A stretch of DNA of 64,000 nt from Coprinellus micaceus (taxonomy: Eukaryota > Basidiomycota > Agaricomycetes > Agaricales > Psathyrellaceae). A program made the translations under genes and the position numbers. Positions 22,069 to 34,194 of this stretch are shown piece by piece. The stretch lies in the NCBI GenBank assembly GCA_951394405.1, contig OX596338.1, positions 4,278,001-4,342,000 of the forward strand, read 5' to 3'. Position 1 is the first letter of the stretch. Each line of letters begins with the position of its first letter. The notes beneath the pieces are model-generated. The model saw nothing but the letters and a program-made list of their open reading frames with translations, did no database searches and had not been told where the DNA came from.

Positions 22069-22353
22069 TGCATGTCCTTGAGACTGTTACTCCTGCCCCT
22101 TGAATCCTTACCTGCACCACAGTAGGATAGCTTAGGTATTCATTACTAGTGTAGTATTCAAAGTTCCATTGAATAAACGGTGGTTTCTATATGAAACTTG
22201 GGGGCTATAATGATATATGGGCTTGGAGTCACGGAAGCCTTATGGTCAGGAGTGCTCATAGGCCGGAGGGACACGGTGAGGTACATGGGAGAAACAATAT
22301 ATTGGAGCTGAGGACAACGACATGTAGGCTATGAGTAATATAGAGGGCCCTGG

Positions 22354-24117
22354 CTATGGGAGGGGTGAGGTGGATGGTGGAGTGGTGGGGTCAGTGGGGT
22401 GTGGTGAGGGATTGGCCGATGAAGTTGACAAGGTGGGGGTGGGGGGCGCAGCATCCTTCTTTCGTGGGCCTCTAGGCTTTCCCTTGTCGCTTCGTGTCTT
22501 GCGCGTTCTCTTGGTCACATCAATGATGTCGCCGTTGACACCCATGACGGCGATGAAGGGGTCGGCAGGGCGTTTACGAGACTGAGTGCTGGCTGAAGTG
22601 GGGGTGGGAGGGTTGTCGTCCAGAACGATGGGGTTGGGCTGCACAGGAACAAGGGATGAGGTGGTGGGTACAGCGTGGATGAAGGCAGAGGCACTGGGAG
22701 TGGGTGGGTCGATGGCGGACGACGTGGTGGTGGCGCTGTGTGAGAGAGATGGGAAAGTGGTGGGAGGATCGATGGGGTCCGCATGGTCACCGGTACCCTC
22801 GTCTCTGGGCTCGTCATCTTCGGAGGTAGTCGACATTGCGGCGCAGAGCTTGAGGTACTCGGCGTCGTCAAGCTTCTCGAACCTGCAGGTGCCGGAGGTC
22901 CAAGCAGCCCGCAGGAGCTCGCAGTCGGACTTGGAGCCAATGTCGCTGGGGGAGGCGAACTTGGACAGGGGCCAGCCCTTGATAACGAGGTGGTGAGGGA
23001 CAGTGATGTACTTGTGGAAGTTGGTGTACTTCATGCCAGAAACTGGGTGACCGACAGCTTCATCTAGTGGTTGGGGTAAGCAAAGTCGGAGATGAGGGGA
23101 AGCGTGACTCACTCAATTTGTCGTGAATGAGCTTTGCGGTGGCGGACTTGAGCTCGGTGAAGCTCTGAATGTAGTTCTGGGTGACGCCTATACATCTTGT
23201 ATTAGATAGTTCAGTGAGGGAATAAACTTTTCGAACATACCACCGATGCCAGATAGCATGTAGGACTCGAGGCGGAGGGCGGTCTGGGTGAGGTCAGACT
23301 TGTAGACGTGGTTGAAGAAGTCGTCGGCGCGTGAGGAGGTGGCCCAGGTATAGGGCTTGTTGTATTGCCCAAAGTCGGTGCGGACGACCGTGAAGATGAC
23401 CTCGACGCTCGTGCGAGCATGAAGCGCATCTGCCTGAACACAATGTAAGTATAGAAGTCTACCTAACGAAATGGGAAGTATAGAGAACTCACCTCTTGCT
23501 CCCACTTTTGAATCTGGGACCTGACGTCGTGGAACGCCTTTAGCCCGACGTTCTGGACAGAGGTGGTGGCTTCATCGCGCTGGGCTTCAAACTCTTCGAT
23601 GTACTCATCGACGGCGGCTGACTTCTCAAGGTCGGATAGCTTCTTCCAGTCAGCTGAGAGCTGGGTGGAGACGTCGCCAGGTTTGACTGTGGGCTCTCCT
23701 TTTGCACGATTTTCTAGACAACATGTCAACTATTGGATAAAATTGAACGGTAAGAAAATCGAACGTACCATCGTTCATCTCTCGAACGCGTTTCGAGACC
23801 CAGGCGCGCCACTGCGTGAGCTTGCTGGTACGTTTGGCCTTGGCGCTGACCTGGATGATAGAATCGTGCCACCACTGGCGGGTGTGGAGGCCATGCTCAA
23901 GATGGAGTTCGTCAGAGCGGTCCCAGATCTTCGCTTGCTCGCGCTCGAGGATGTTGTTGATGAGATCGCGGGTCTCCTTGTTGCGGGCCTTGACAATTTC
24001 GCTCTCGGCCTTCGTGCGCTTGCACCGCTGTGCGGGTTGTCGCCGAACGAGCTTCCGGGTTGGACGGCGGGCACTCGACTTGCGGCGATCAAGGATGGTG
24101 GGGCGGAAGACAGCCAT
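22354..24117 (-). CDS. KDZ-transposon companion protein, copy B (intact, five exons)
   Basis: Exons in transcript order are 23769-24117, 23493-23713, 23241-23433, 23113-23187 and 22354-23063, giving 515 aa with an exactly closing frame. The N-terminus is basic (KSSARRPTRKLVRRQPAQRCKR). The middle is helical and charged, and includes the core HHLVIKGWP. The last about 140 residues are Pro/Ser/Thr-rich with a basic KRTRKTRSDKGKPRGPRKK string, which resembles an AT-hook and suggests DNA binding. Homologous to gene A (774-2328), sharing intron phases. It lies 170 bp downstream of companion C. Its role in transposition is unknown; the repeated association is the only evidence for one. Confidence 0.75.
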
Positions 24118-24286
24118 TGGGAGCAGATATGAGGTAGGTACAGTAACACAGGGAATTTATATATCGTCAAATACATAGCACGTGGGAGGGGGGTATTCTA
24201 ATCAACAAACCAGGATGCGTCGCGAACAACCTGCAACGTGATGAGCAGGATAGGGGTTATGGACACGGATGCACTCACTGAAGGTC

Positions 24287-25738
24287 CTAGTCCTCATCCT
24301 CAGGCTCCGACTTAACGTTCAACTCATCACCTTCCCCATTGACGAATTGGAATAGGAAGTCCGCCTGAATGACAGGCATTCCAGCCTCCGAGATCAGCTT
24401 GACAAAGTTGGTGCGGGTCGCCTGAAGCTTGACGGCGGCCTCGATCGTGGTGATCATGTCGGAGGTGAACCACCCATGGCTGATGAGATACAACTGGGTA
24501 GCGTACTTGAGGGAGCGCCCAACGAAGGGGTCTGAGTACTGATACTCGTTGACAGCATCGGTGTCCGACAGAAGGATGATTTCGAGCTTGAGCATGCCTC
24601 CTTTCTGGGGAATGAACTTGACGGCATAGGGAGCCGAAGGGAGGATGGCTTCGAGAATCCTAGTGGGGACAAGAGGGCTGCTAGGAGTCAGAAGTCGAGC
24701 CTGGGCAGGGGTAGGAGTACGACTCGGAGCACGAGTGGTGGACACAGTGGGGTGAGGAGGGGCGGTGGCTGCCACAGCACGGCGTGCAACCCCAACGTCA
24801 GTGCGTGTGCGCTTAGCACGAGGAGTAGCTGAAGAGCTGGGAGTAGTGCCACGAGTCACTGCACGAGGGGTAGTAGCTGTTGAGGCAGAGTCGGGGGTGG
24901 GCGCAGAGGGAGCCTCATCAGAGGAGAGGGATAGGGGGGTGGATTTGGTCTTCGCCTTGCCTGGACGTGGTATATGTGAGAGGCGAAAAGTCGGAGCTGG
25001 AATGAGACTCACCTTTGACAGCTGGCTTCGAATCAACGACCATCTTATCCCCGCTCTCGTCATCGTCGGACGAAACACAGATCGGCTCGGCCCTTATCTT
25101 GCGGGGAGCCAGAGCAATTGCTCGCAAAGCATTGCGCTGCTGGACAGTAATCGCAACCCACTTTTATAGGCCGTACTCCTTGAGGTTCTTGTTACCCCCA
25201 CAGGCAGTCCACACAATTGCATGGGCCACAGACGGGAAAAGGTGGATGTACCGGACATCCCCATCCACGTAAGGAAGCAGCACGCTAACAAATAACAGTG
25301 AGACGAGACCGAGGATTCGTTGGGGGGTACGTACTCTTGATTGAATGAGATAATCTTCCGGCCAGCATGGCGAGAAGAATTCATAATCCCAAACAGCTGC
25401 GTACGGTGGGGCCAGAGCTCGGTCACGGCCGATGCCATTGCCGATAAGAACGACTGTGTGAAGGCTTCCCGACCCATTGTCCCATGTTGGCTGGTGAGTG
25501 CAGTAAGAATCCTGATGTAGGGCTTCAGGGCTTCTAAAGAGTCCACTTCCTTGGAGTACTCGAGGAAGAGAGGAAGTGGGTCATTGGTGTATGGGACAAG
25601 CTTCTCGCTGGGTAATGGTTGCGGTGAGTGTCAATCTGTCAACGGAGATGATGTTACGTACTTGCCCGAAAGCTGTGGGACAGTGGTGTACCCATCACCG
25701 TCCACAGAGCCGTTAATGAGGAGGTAGGCAGACTTCAT
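24287..25738 (-). pseudogene. KDZ-transposon companion C, interrupted by an in-frame stop
   Basis: Four exons (25662-25738, 25335-25607, 25013-25284, 24287-24960) join with GT..AG introns and total 1296 bp, a whole number of codons. The only break is a TAA at 25164-25166, codon 157 from the ATG at 25738. The frame is open on both sides (CGGNKNLKEYGL before, KWVAITVQQRNALRAIAL after), so this is one nonsense change or a sequencing error. An in-frame ATG at 25897 is an alternative start. The N-terminal half is globular, the centre is a Thr/Pro/Ser-rich linker with a KRTRTD basic patch, and the C-terminal about 120 residues are folded-looking with an acidic end. Function unknown. Confidence 0.7.
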
Positions 25739-25897
25739 ATCAGTGACGATGGAGGAGGGAGAGGAAGAAAGGGAGGGAAGAAAGAGGGAAGAAACGAGCG
25801 GTACCGTGACTTTTGGTTCGTTTTGATGCCAGCCATGTGGGTGACGCCTGCGCGCCAGACGAGCGCCTACCCAGTAATTGACCTCATAGAAGGTCAA

Positions 25898-26566
25898 CTC
25901 TTGAGGGGTGCACTACCTAATGTTTGATTTTAGAGTCTATTATACATGTAGAATAGTATTCTGCAAAAAGAATGGCCTATTAAATGGGTCCCCAGATGGG
26001 ACACCGTGTTCACCCCATTGCGAGACACAACTTGGATGAATTCCAAGTGAATTTCGGCGCAATTGATGCACCTGCGAGTACCTTAACTCAAATAACAGTT
26101 GACCTACCCAAGAAACATATGCTCGGAACCTAGTACTTGGGGGTTTTTTAGGTCGAGGATTTCATATATGGCATTCGTTTTTGTAGCCCTGCAGCGTCCG
26201 ATGTCTAAAAACATCTTTGAGAGTAAATGTGAGAAGATTTTGATGAGGCCGCAATCTCCTCCCTCATGTTCTGGGAGACCTACCCGGGAAATATATGCTC
26301 GCACCATATGAAATCAAAGCTATGTGTCCCTTAAATTATGTGTGTTGTTACCAAATGTGACAGTGCTCCACCCATCCACTGCAAAATCGTCGCAAAGTGC
26401 AAGGCATCAAAGCCACATTTGATGGGCATTGCAAACGGCGAGTCCATAACTTTGTGAGTTCATGTTTGTTAAGCGCCCGTAGTAGCGCGTTATAAAGCTA
26501 TCTAGGTAGAGATATAGGTACTATATTTAATAATACACTGTTTGCGTTGACTCTGATAGAAATCAC
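25898..26566. other. Gene-free stretch between companion C and the KDZ transposase
   Basis: AT-richer than the rest of the window. It contains one exact TAAGCGCCC at 26470-26478 and the 5' region of companion C. No reading frame of interest. Confidence 0.4.
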
Positions 26567-29500
26567 CTAGGAAAGCGCCATCTCGGAAATGAAATCAATG
26601 ACTCCTCCGCGCTGCGCACTTTCCTCTTCATCTTCGGCCTCACTACCACTGTCGTTGTCATAATCAGAGACAACAGCAGCCCTCTTTGTCACCACAGTGC
26701 CCATCCCATCCATCCTTGGGGGTGCACCGCACCGCAAGCCCAACAAGTCTTGCTGCCCAGCATAGCCAGGTAACTCCTTGACCTCCTCAAGGTACCAGAG
26801 TATCACCTGGTTGACAGACTTCCGTTCGGTGATAAGGTCAGTCAGAGCACCGAGGAGCTGGTGGTGTTGGGCGCTCTCCAGGTCTAGACTCACCCGCATG
26901 AAATGAGCATGCTCATCGTGGATGGAGGTGTACAGCCTCCGCATCTCAACGTTCAACCTCTCTATCTCCTCTTCTGCCCGTTGTATCTGCTGATGAAGCT
27001 TCATCACTTCCCTCGCTTGCCCATCGCTCCACCGCTTTGGCCGAATGTCACGCCTTGCATTTCGAAGGAGCGTAAACTCCTCGACGAAGTTATACTTCGC
27101 GATTTCGTTCCAATCAAGGTGGGGACCAGGAGGATCGAGTTGACGGACCGCTTCATTGTACCGATTTGTGGCATTTTGAATAGCCTTTGATCGTGTACGT
27201 AGTGCCTTCGCTAACAATGTGCGAGCTCGATAGCCTAGAGCACAACAAGTCAATATATTATGGCACGCCCGTACGGTGATCGGAGATCGAACCCACCAAT
27301 ACCACTGAGCCCGAGCCGATGGAGTTCAAACAGACGTTGAACAACGAGTTTCTCCAAGTCGTCGAGCGCCCGATGGTACTGTCGGTGTGCCATGTACTGC
27401 ACCGTCTCTCTGTACTCCTCTCTAGTCGCATCCCAACGGCTGGTGATAGCGAGTCTGATTTCCATCTCAACAACCTCCTTCTCCAAGCTGGTGACCTTGA
27501 GGCGCGCATTCTTACGTAGCGTTTCCACCTTACGTGTTCTCGAAAGATCGGTGTCATACGTCTGAGGGCCAGTGCCCCAGTCGTCAGGTGCGAGATTGAG
27601 AAAGCTTGCTGTTTTGTTTGCTGCGGAGGCTCTGTAGGTTCCCCGGTCGTCAATAATGTTGCCGTCTGCCAACAAAAATTAATTGCTCACCTGGCGACCT
27701 CAAGCTCCTGCAACAGCTCGACGTATGCAACCTTGTGGATGTCCTCCTCAGGCTCTTGTCCGATTGTGGAGAAGTACTCGGTCTGCTCGGCCTGCCAAGC
27801 ATCGAGATCTGAACGCGTGACATTCAGCTCTCGTAATAGGTCCTCGAGAAGGCTTGACCCTTGCTTGATGATATCCAGGGCCTGTTGGTAGTTGTTTCGA
27901 AGCATCAAGCCAAGGTTAGCATACTTATCCTTGTCATATTGGGTGAGGAAGAGGTCCAGGAACATACGCCGGCGGTACTTGGACGCGTACCGAATAACGG
28001 GTGCAGTGGCGTTAGACGCCGAGAATAGGCGCTCCTCCCCCTCGAAGTCCTCAATCCCCGAACCCTTGACATTGTTCGGGTGGTACTTAGTCTGGCATGC
28101 CCAGTTATGGGCAAAGCCATGAAATGAACCTACGATGGTGCGAGACCCAGATTCGACAAACTTTGGGCCAATTGATGTGGACTTTATTGTCCCTTCAAAC
28201 GCGCATCCAATGTCATACCCAATAAGGAGCTTCGGTCCAAGCACGTCAAGTGCGCGGTTGATGATCGCCAGTGGGTACTTTGCCCTAGGCGCGGGGAATC
28301 AGTACCAGGGACATGGAAGCAAAACAAAAAACACGTACTGCTCCCCTGTTCTCACCATGTCAGCTACCCAGAGCGTCAACCCATGACGACATCCACTCGC
28401 AAACCACCCAGTCTCATCGAACATCTCCATCGTTCGCTTCTTTGAATCAGACTGGGCGGCTTTCCAGTTTCTCACGCAGTCCGAGATTTCCGAAGACTTC
28501 CCCGCAGCTGATACCTGGGTATCCTCTGTGTCGCCCATTCCCACTCCCTTCGAATCGACCCCCTCCTGTTCGTCATCAAAGAGGGGAACCTCTGGGCCCT
28601 TAGCAATTCGAATATCCTGGAGTTTGAATTTGTCAACCTCCTCAACTTCAAGGAAGAAGTCACTGCTGAAGTGTCGGGTATCGCCCTGCTGCCGAAAGCC
28701 GGTATCCACGCGCTTCGTTGAGCTGTTGCCATCAACAGAGCACAGAATTCTGAACAGAAGGTTCGGTTCACCCTCGAGCTAATTGCTGTCAGCACAAAGC
28801 ACCCACCAGAAGTCAATAGACTCACCTCGTATGCACACGGCGGACATGAATTTAATACACGCCAGTTTGGCGTCGTTCGTCCAAGTGCCTCAGCAACTTG
28901 TTCGTCAACATTGCGCTTGATTCGGAGGAAGACATCGAATGCGTCGGCCAGGGCGCTTCGCCATTGCCGGTGATACGGTTGCTGTGGCTCGGTTATATTA
29001 ATATGATGTCATGCTCCAGGAGAATTCAACGCACCTGGTACAAGTCACAAAGAACTTTGGTGAAGGCTTCGAAGCTGAATGAAGGCTTCCTCTGCCTCAG
29101 GATCCTGAAGAGCTCTAATGTCTTGAGAGATATTGCAATGCTTGGGCTGATTGGGCTATTTCCCATGTACCCTGCCTTCACTAAACTTACTGCTGAGACT
29201 TCATCATCACGGCGAGAAATCTTCGCTTCTCTGCACAGCGTGTACAAGTCCACGGTAACTATAGTGAGCTCGAGGTCGTTGTCTCCCGGCGGTTCCGGCT
29301 GATCTTCATCCAGTGTTGCATGAGGTTGGGGGCTCGGGTACCGCCACCGAAGATACGCGTCGGTCATTGGCTGATAGTGGTTCTCCCAGGTCGAGTCAAA
29401 GCGTGTTCTCCGATTACGCCAGGTTCTACCATCTGTGTAGTACCTGCGCGAATATCTCGAGACTCGTTAGCCCAAGGTCTCCGTATGATAAAATTAAGGT

Positions 29501-29957
29501 ACTTCGGATCGACAACAGCCACATCAACCACGCGAGCAAGTTCCTCCGGTGACATATTCTCATTGAGATTAACGCCAGGGTGCCCCCCTTCAGACCCCTC
29601 CGCATCTCCACCGTCCACATCCCCGCCAAAGTCCATGCTGTGGCCATTGGCCTCCTTGTCAGGACCTCGGCTGATGTCCTCGATCGCCTGCCTCGTGTCC
29701 TCGCTCATATCTATAGAGAGTAAGCTTCCTTTCTCAGGGATGTCAACGGTTGACGTACACTTAGACGCTGTCTCCCGCTCATCTGCCTTCTTCTGGTGGT
29801 GCGCCATAATGCTTTGTATGCCAGAAAGCACCTTACTACGACCCGAGCTCGAGGTGCTCAAGCTCCCATTCTGACCGGAACCCCTGCCATACTGCGACTT
29901 TCCAAATCTCACAGTTACCTTGCGAGATGGTCCCTGGTCTCTCGTTGTCTTCGGCAT
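26567..29957 (-). CDS. KDZ transposase with CxC1-like cysteine cluster (intact, eight exons)
   Basis: Exons in transcript order are 29759-29957, 29503-29710, 29035-29443, 28826-28981, 28339-28778, 27691-28284, 27297-27631 and 26567-27234, giving 1002 aa with the frame closing exactly. It is expected to cut and join transposon ends in the nucleus. The N-terminal region has YYTDGRTWRNRR and ISLKTLELFR, then the cysteine cluster NSCPPCAYELEGEP, as in CxC1-like KDZ-associated domains. The catalytic region follows: FDETGWFASGCRHG, LLIGYDIGCAF and FHGFAHNWACQ, with GLMLRNNYQQALDII after it. The C-terminal about 330 residues are coiled-coil-rich and end in an acidic DNDSGSEAEDEEE run. The first intron (29711-29758) is 48 nt without an in-frame stop, so an unspliced form would also be open. 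Confidence 0.88.
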
Positions 29958-30087
29958 CGTAACACTGAAGGTCAATAGATTAGCCCGTATCAATAAATTG
30001 GTTTTTCATTTATATCGCGTACGCAAACTAGAGGTCTAGAGGCGACGGCGAAGCTTGGAGTCGAGTCCGTGAGGCGAAATCAAATTT

Positions 30088-30375
30088 AATCCAAGCACTC
30101 ACGGCGCACAGCGATCAGAAAGGCGGGGCGCTCGGCACGAAGTTCGGCGAGGGCGCATGGGAGGCGGGACCTGTGATACACATGAGGTCAGAGGCCCCGG
30201 GCCTCGCCTGGGCCTCTCTTCTTTTTGGGTATCTCGGGGGATACCTCATTCGAACTATTTCTACCATTTACTGGGCGGTAGGGAGTTTCAAGCGTTCCGT
30301 GCAGGTGTGCTTGCGATACCCGGGGGCTATCACAAGCTCCACCTGCACGCGATCAGTGATGCTCAGGTGCCGCCG
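30088..30375 (+). repeat. Inverted repeat flanking the KDZ element, right arm
   Basis: Plus-strand counterpart of 21783-22068. The two arms differ at only a few positions across about 285 bp, among them a small insertion after GCGCTCGGCA. Homology stops at about 30375 outwards and at 30088 inwards. High identity compared with the other, degenerate repeats in the window suggests this is the youngest repeat here. Confidence 0.8.
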
Positions 30376-31754
30376 GCCCCTCGCTTTTCCCCATGAGCTG
30401 AATGGAGTTGCTTTGGCGGATACGATCACTCAGTATTACGACCGGGTATTTGAGATCCCCCACAGAGGCCTTGTTCATGGCCCTTCTTATCGCACGCATC
30501 CACCCCGGGAGTGGGAACACCTAATTCTTGATAGGGCGATTGACCCCAGGAGCTCCCGCTGGAGAGACAGGTATGGAGGACGGAGCGGTAATCTGTCTGG
30601 TACCAGACCTTGTAATAGTAGGCGGTTCAGGCAAGGGGTCCAATTCTACTGGATCATTGCTCTTGGATCCAGAAGCGGTCGAATTGTTCATTCTTGGCGA
30701 GGGTAGATCCGGAGAGAAGTGGGTTCGCTGTCCCTACAAAGGGATATGAGAGAGTTTTCTGAGGGCTGGCTGTATCGCTGACAAGCACACCCCTGTACGA
30801 TGGATGGCACACGCAATGCTGAAAACTGGGTAGACTGACCGATCGACGTGTCAGATCAGCCTTTGAGGAAGCGGAGGTCCACAGCAGTGCGGGTAGCGAC
30901 AGGAGTTATGGACGCCCATGTCCTCGCGTATCTGTAATTGCCACATCGTTTCAAACGCGCTTTGTGGTGTGCTTCATCATCAAACCATTATCAGTGGGTA
31001 TATCGCGTCTCTCAAGAGTGTCCATTCATTAATAACGCGCATTTTTGGCATGCCCCTTCTTACGTTCCTATTAATTGGCCGAGCGCCAGATAAGCGCCCA
31101 TCGATCTGCCGGAGATCAAGCTACCGCCGAACAAAAGATGTTCCTTCCCCCAATCCAGGTTGCGCGCGTTAGGGAATCAATGGACGACGTCACCCTCACT
31201 AATATGAAGTTGGCTTGGCACCTCGTTATTCCCTTACCAGGGCGTAGATATGAGGCTTAAATGAACCTCGCGTGTGATCGGTCTGGTCGCCAGACAGGAC
31301 GGCACGTCACAGACTGTCCCCGCGTCTCTAGTCCGCCCGCCGAGAATTCACCGCCACTTCGTTCAAGGGCCCATTCGCCTTGCCTTACTTACCGTGGGCA
31401 TCGACATATACTCGAGTTGCATGTTTGGAATGAGCGATAGTTCGATTGAGCACACCTCCTGTTCAGGACCCACGAAGACCGGAGGATAAGCGCTTATACG
31501 CGTGCTCTCCACGTGTGCGCGAGTGGAGCCGTCTAGACGCGAGGCAGCGCTTGAGAGTTCAGGGTGGATTTAGTATGAGGTTCCCGACCACCACGAGGCA
31601 ATTCGTGCATAGACTCTTTGCAATCGAGAGGCTCGGCACATCGGCTGCAGCCTGCCGGGTTCTGGGAGGTGTATGCCATAGCCACCGCGTTAAAAGTCGC
31701 CGCCTTCAGTCAAGCCTCCTGTTCTCTGTCGCAATACCCCACTCTCCTGCAGCC
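30376..31754. other. Gene-free stretch upstream of T4
   Basis: It contains TAAGCGCCC at 31091-31099 and the palindrome TAAGCGCTTA at 31487-31496, about 260 bp before the T4 start. The frame that continues from the right inverted-repeat arm to 30706 (with ITQYYDRVFEIPHRG) looks mildly protein-like, but no family is recognised. Confidence 0.4.
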
Positions 31755-33896
31755 ATGGACAGGACTCTCCCCCAACCACAAGTGCCCCGTCCTCCTCGCT
31801 GGATACCCCAGTTTCTCCTATCCCCAGGACTTCGTCTTTTCTGTTTCCGGATAGTTATCATTTCAGCCGCCCTATTGGCAATTTTGAGCATTGTTGAAAT
31901 ACCCCATTACAGCACCTTCCGCCGGGAGGACGTGCTGATACTCGTATTGGTCTTCGCTACGGCAGTCCACCACATCGGAACGTACGTAGCGCTGCCTCCT
32001 GCATCCCCTTTCCCGTGACTTAGGACGTACCCATAGCGCGTTTGGGCCGCGATTGTTCCCGCTCCCCGTGTGGATCGATATCTCCTTAATGATCGCGGAG
32101 ACGGCTTGTGCGTGGCACGACTGTTCCTCCATATATGAGCTAATACAGACGTTCAGGCTACCTCTTACTCGTTGGAAATCTCGCTTCCTTGCCTCTCTCT
32201 GGGGAGGGAGGCATCGGCTTAGAGTGGATGGAGCGAGCAGCGCTACTGGAGGTAGTTGCCGCTTGTGTACTCGCCCCCGCCCTGCTTGCGTTGTTGATTC
32301 TCAAGATTCTGGCCATCCTCAACGCACGCGGAACGGGTCCTTTACGCAAAAGGCAGGACTTGGCTCCTGGAACCCGCACTGGTCCCTGGTGGAAGTACCC
32401 AGCTCATGCTATTTTTGGGAGGAAGCTGTGGGAAGTGCGTATACCGTGAGCGACCCGTTTCACGACCCCCTCATGCTCAGGTACTCACATTATGTCTTAG
32501 TGGAGAGTCAAGGGGTCTCTCAATCCTGCGAGGCCTCTTGGCTTCAGCTTCCATCGTCGCCCTCGTGGCGTTTGGCGTGTATCAAGCGATCATGGCACCG
32601 GTCTCTGAGATGGGAAAAATCCCATACCGACACTGCCGCGCCGCCAGCCTTTCTCCCAATATGGGTAAGGAGTTGCGCAGAATAACATGGAAGGTGCTAC
32701 TTGTGAGTTGCCGTGACTTGTGGGTTGCTTGCTTGCCCGCTGACCATGCCTCACTATTCTCAGGCATGGGAACCGCATCCAGACGCGACCGCCAATCTTG
32801 CCGACGCTGTTACAGCAACGGCTCGATGGAACCAGACGGTTTCAGGCCAAGCGGGCCTTCCATGCCGGGTTGATAGGGATTCGTTGTTGACCCATACCCA
32901 GTATGACATCGCCGTTATATACTGTCCCGAACCTTCGCGCGAGTTACCCCCCGACTCGGTGGGGTGGCGTGAATCCTTTCCAAACTTCGACGTCAGTGTT
33001 AGCTTCATTAGGCTGCTGGGCTCGATGGAAACAGGGTCAGCGCACAGCAGGGACTTCGACTCCGTTCGGGTCTACGTCGGGCTCACAGACGACGTCAATG
33101 TTATCTTCCACAACACCGACCCTATATCCCTCTTCCCCGGAACGAATATGCTCAGCGTCGTACGCCCTGTTTTCCGTGAGCGGCTCCGGCCAGCAACACT
33201 CGGTACACTCGGGTTTGAGGTGCGTAATGCAATTGTACCGAAATTGAGTTATCTTCGCGACCGACAAAGCAGCCTCATTGACAGAGTCAAGAGACCTTCA
33301 TGACGGCCATCATCGAGCAGACGATCCCCAACCCTTTCATGGGTCTTGCAAGCGATCGAAATACCTCCACACTCGGGCTTACCCTCCAGACTATCACGAA
33401 CGAGTGGTCTTTCCTCCAAGACTACCGCAGCAAATCCGTCCTCATTGGCCTCTCTTCGATTGGTGGTTTAGGTTCTCTCCTCAGCACACTCCTCATTATG
33501 CTCCTCGGGACGTCCTTAATGACCGCCATCATTCGTATGTCATACACTATCTCCACAGACGCTAAGGCCTTTCGTCACTGACGCACGGCAACATTAGGTA
33601 CCAAGCCCACGAGCCCGTTCGGGTTCCTACACAATGTATCGTCGTTCCAGAAGGATATGGTCGATGAGTGCGATCGACAATATCCTGCGCTACGCAAGGA
33701 TGTTCAAGAGCTAGAAGAGAAACCGGGTGTGGTTGCGTACCTTTTCAATACTTTGATAGATATAGAAGCACTTGGATACGAGGAGCGCAAGGCTGCTTCA
33801 TCGGGACCCATTGAGGAGCCAGCACCACCTGCAGAAACGGGGCGCATCCATGACGAGGAAAGCATACCGCGGATTACAGAGGTGCGGGCGTTGTGA
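31755..33896 (+). CDS. T-family membrane protein T4 (intact, seven exons)
   Basis: Exons are 31755-31981, 32037-32107, 32157-32445, 32501-32702, 32764-33219, 33285-33534 and 33598-33896, giving 597 aa. Six hydrophobic spans are clear: two in exon 1 (RIVIISAALLAILSIVEI; DVLILVLVFATAVHH), one across exons 2/3, LAPALLALLILKILAIL in exon 3, SASIVALVAFGVYQAIM in exon 4 and IGGLGSLLSTLLIMLLG in exon 6. The exon-5 soluble domain has ISLFPGTNMLSV near its end. Exon 3 ends with PWWKYPAHAIFGRKLWE. It is the best-preserved representative of the family. Closest to T1, especially in exons 4, 6 and 7. Confidence 0.87.
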
Positions 33897-34194
33897 GCCA
33901 CAAGATGAAGTGCAGGGGTTTCCCCTATCTAATCGTATCAGTGTTCCCATTTATGCGCACTTTCTTATATATAACCATACCTACTCTAGTTCCATTGAGA
34001 CATCTCCCAGGCGAAAGAGGCTACCGGGTTTGGATCCCTCAGGTGCCCCGAAGAGTGTACGGCGAACGCATTGCCAGTCCTCAGAATCACCCTAGAAGGT
34101 TTGCTTGAGTCTATGCCTCTCTTTGGGGATAAGGTCCACCATATATGTAGGCGATCAGGGCTCGAGGCGAGCTACGGAAACAGGGGGCCATGGA

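Larger units (their letters stand above)
21783..30375 (-). mobile_element. KDZ-type composite DNA transposon with two companion genes
   Basis: Three genes all read leftwards: the KDZ transposase (29957 to 26567), companion C (25738 to 24287) and companion B (24117 to 22354). A near-identical 285-bp inverted repeat bounds the set. Kyakuja-Dileera-Zisupton transposases with a CxC1-like cluster are established mobile elements of basidiomycetes. That the flanking inverted repeats are true termini is inference; no target-site duplication could be settled by eye. Confidence 0.65.
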
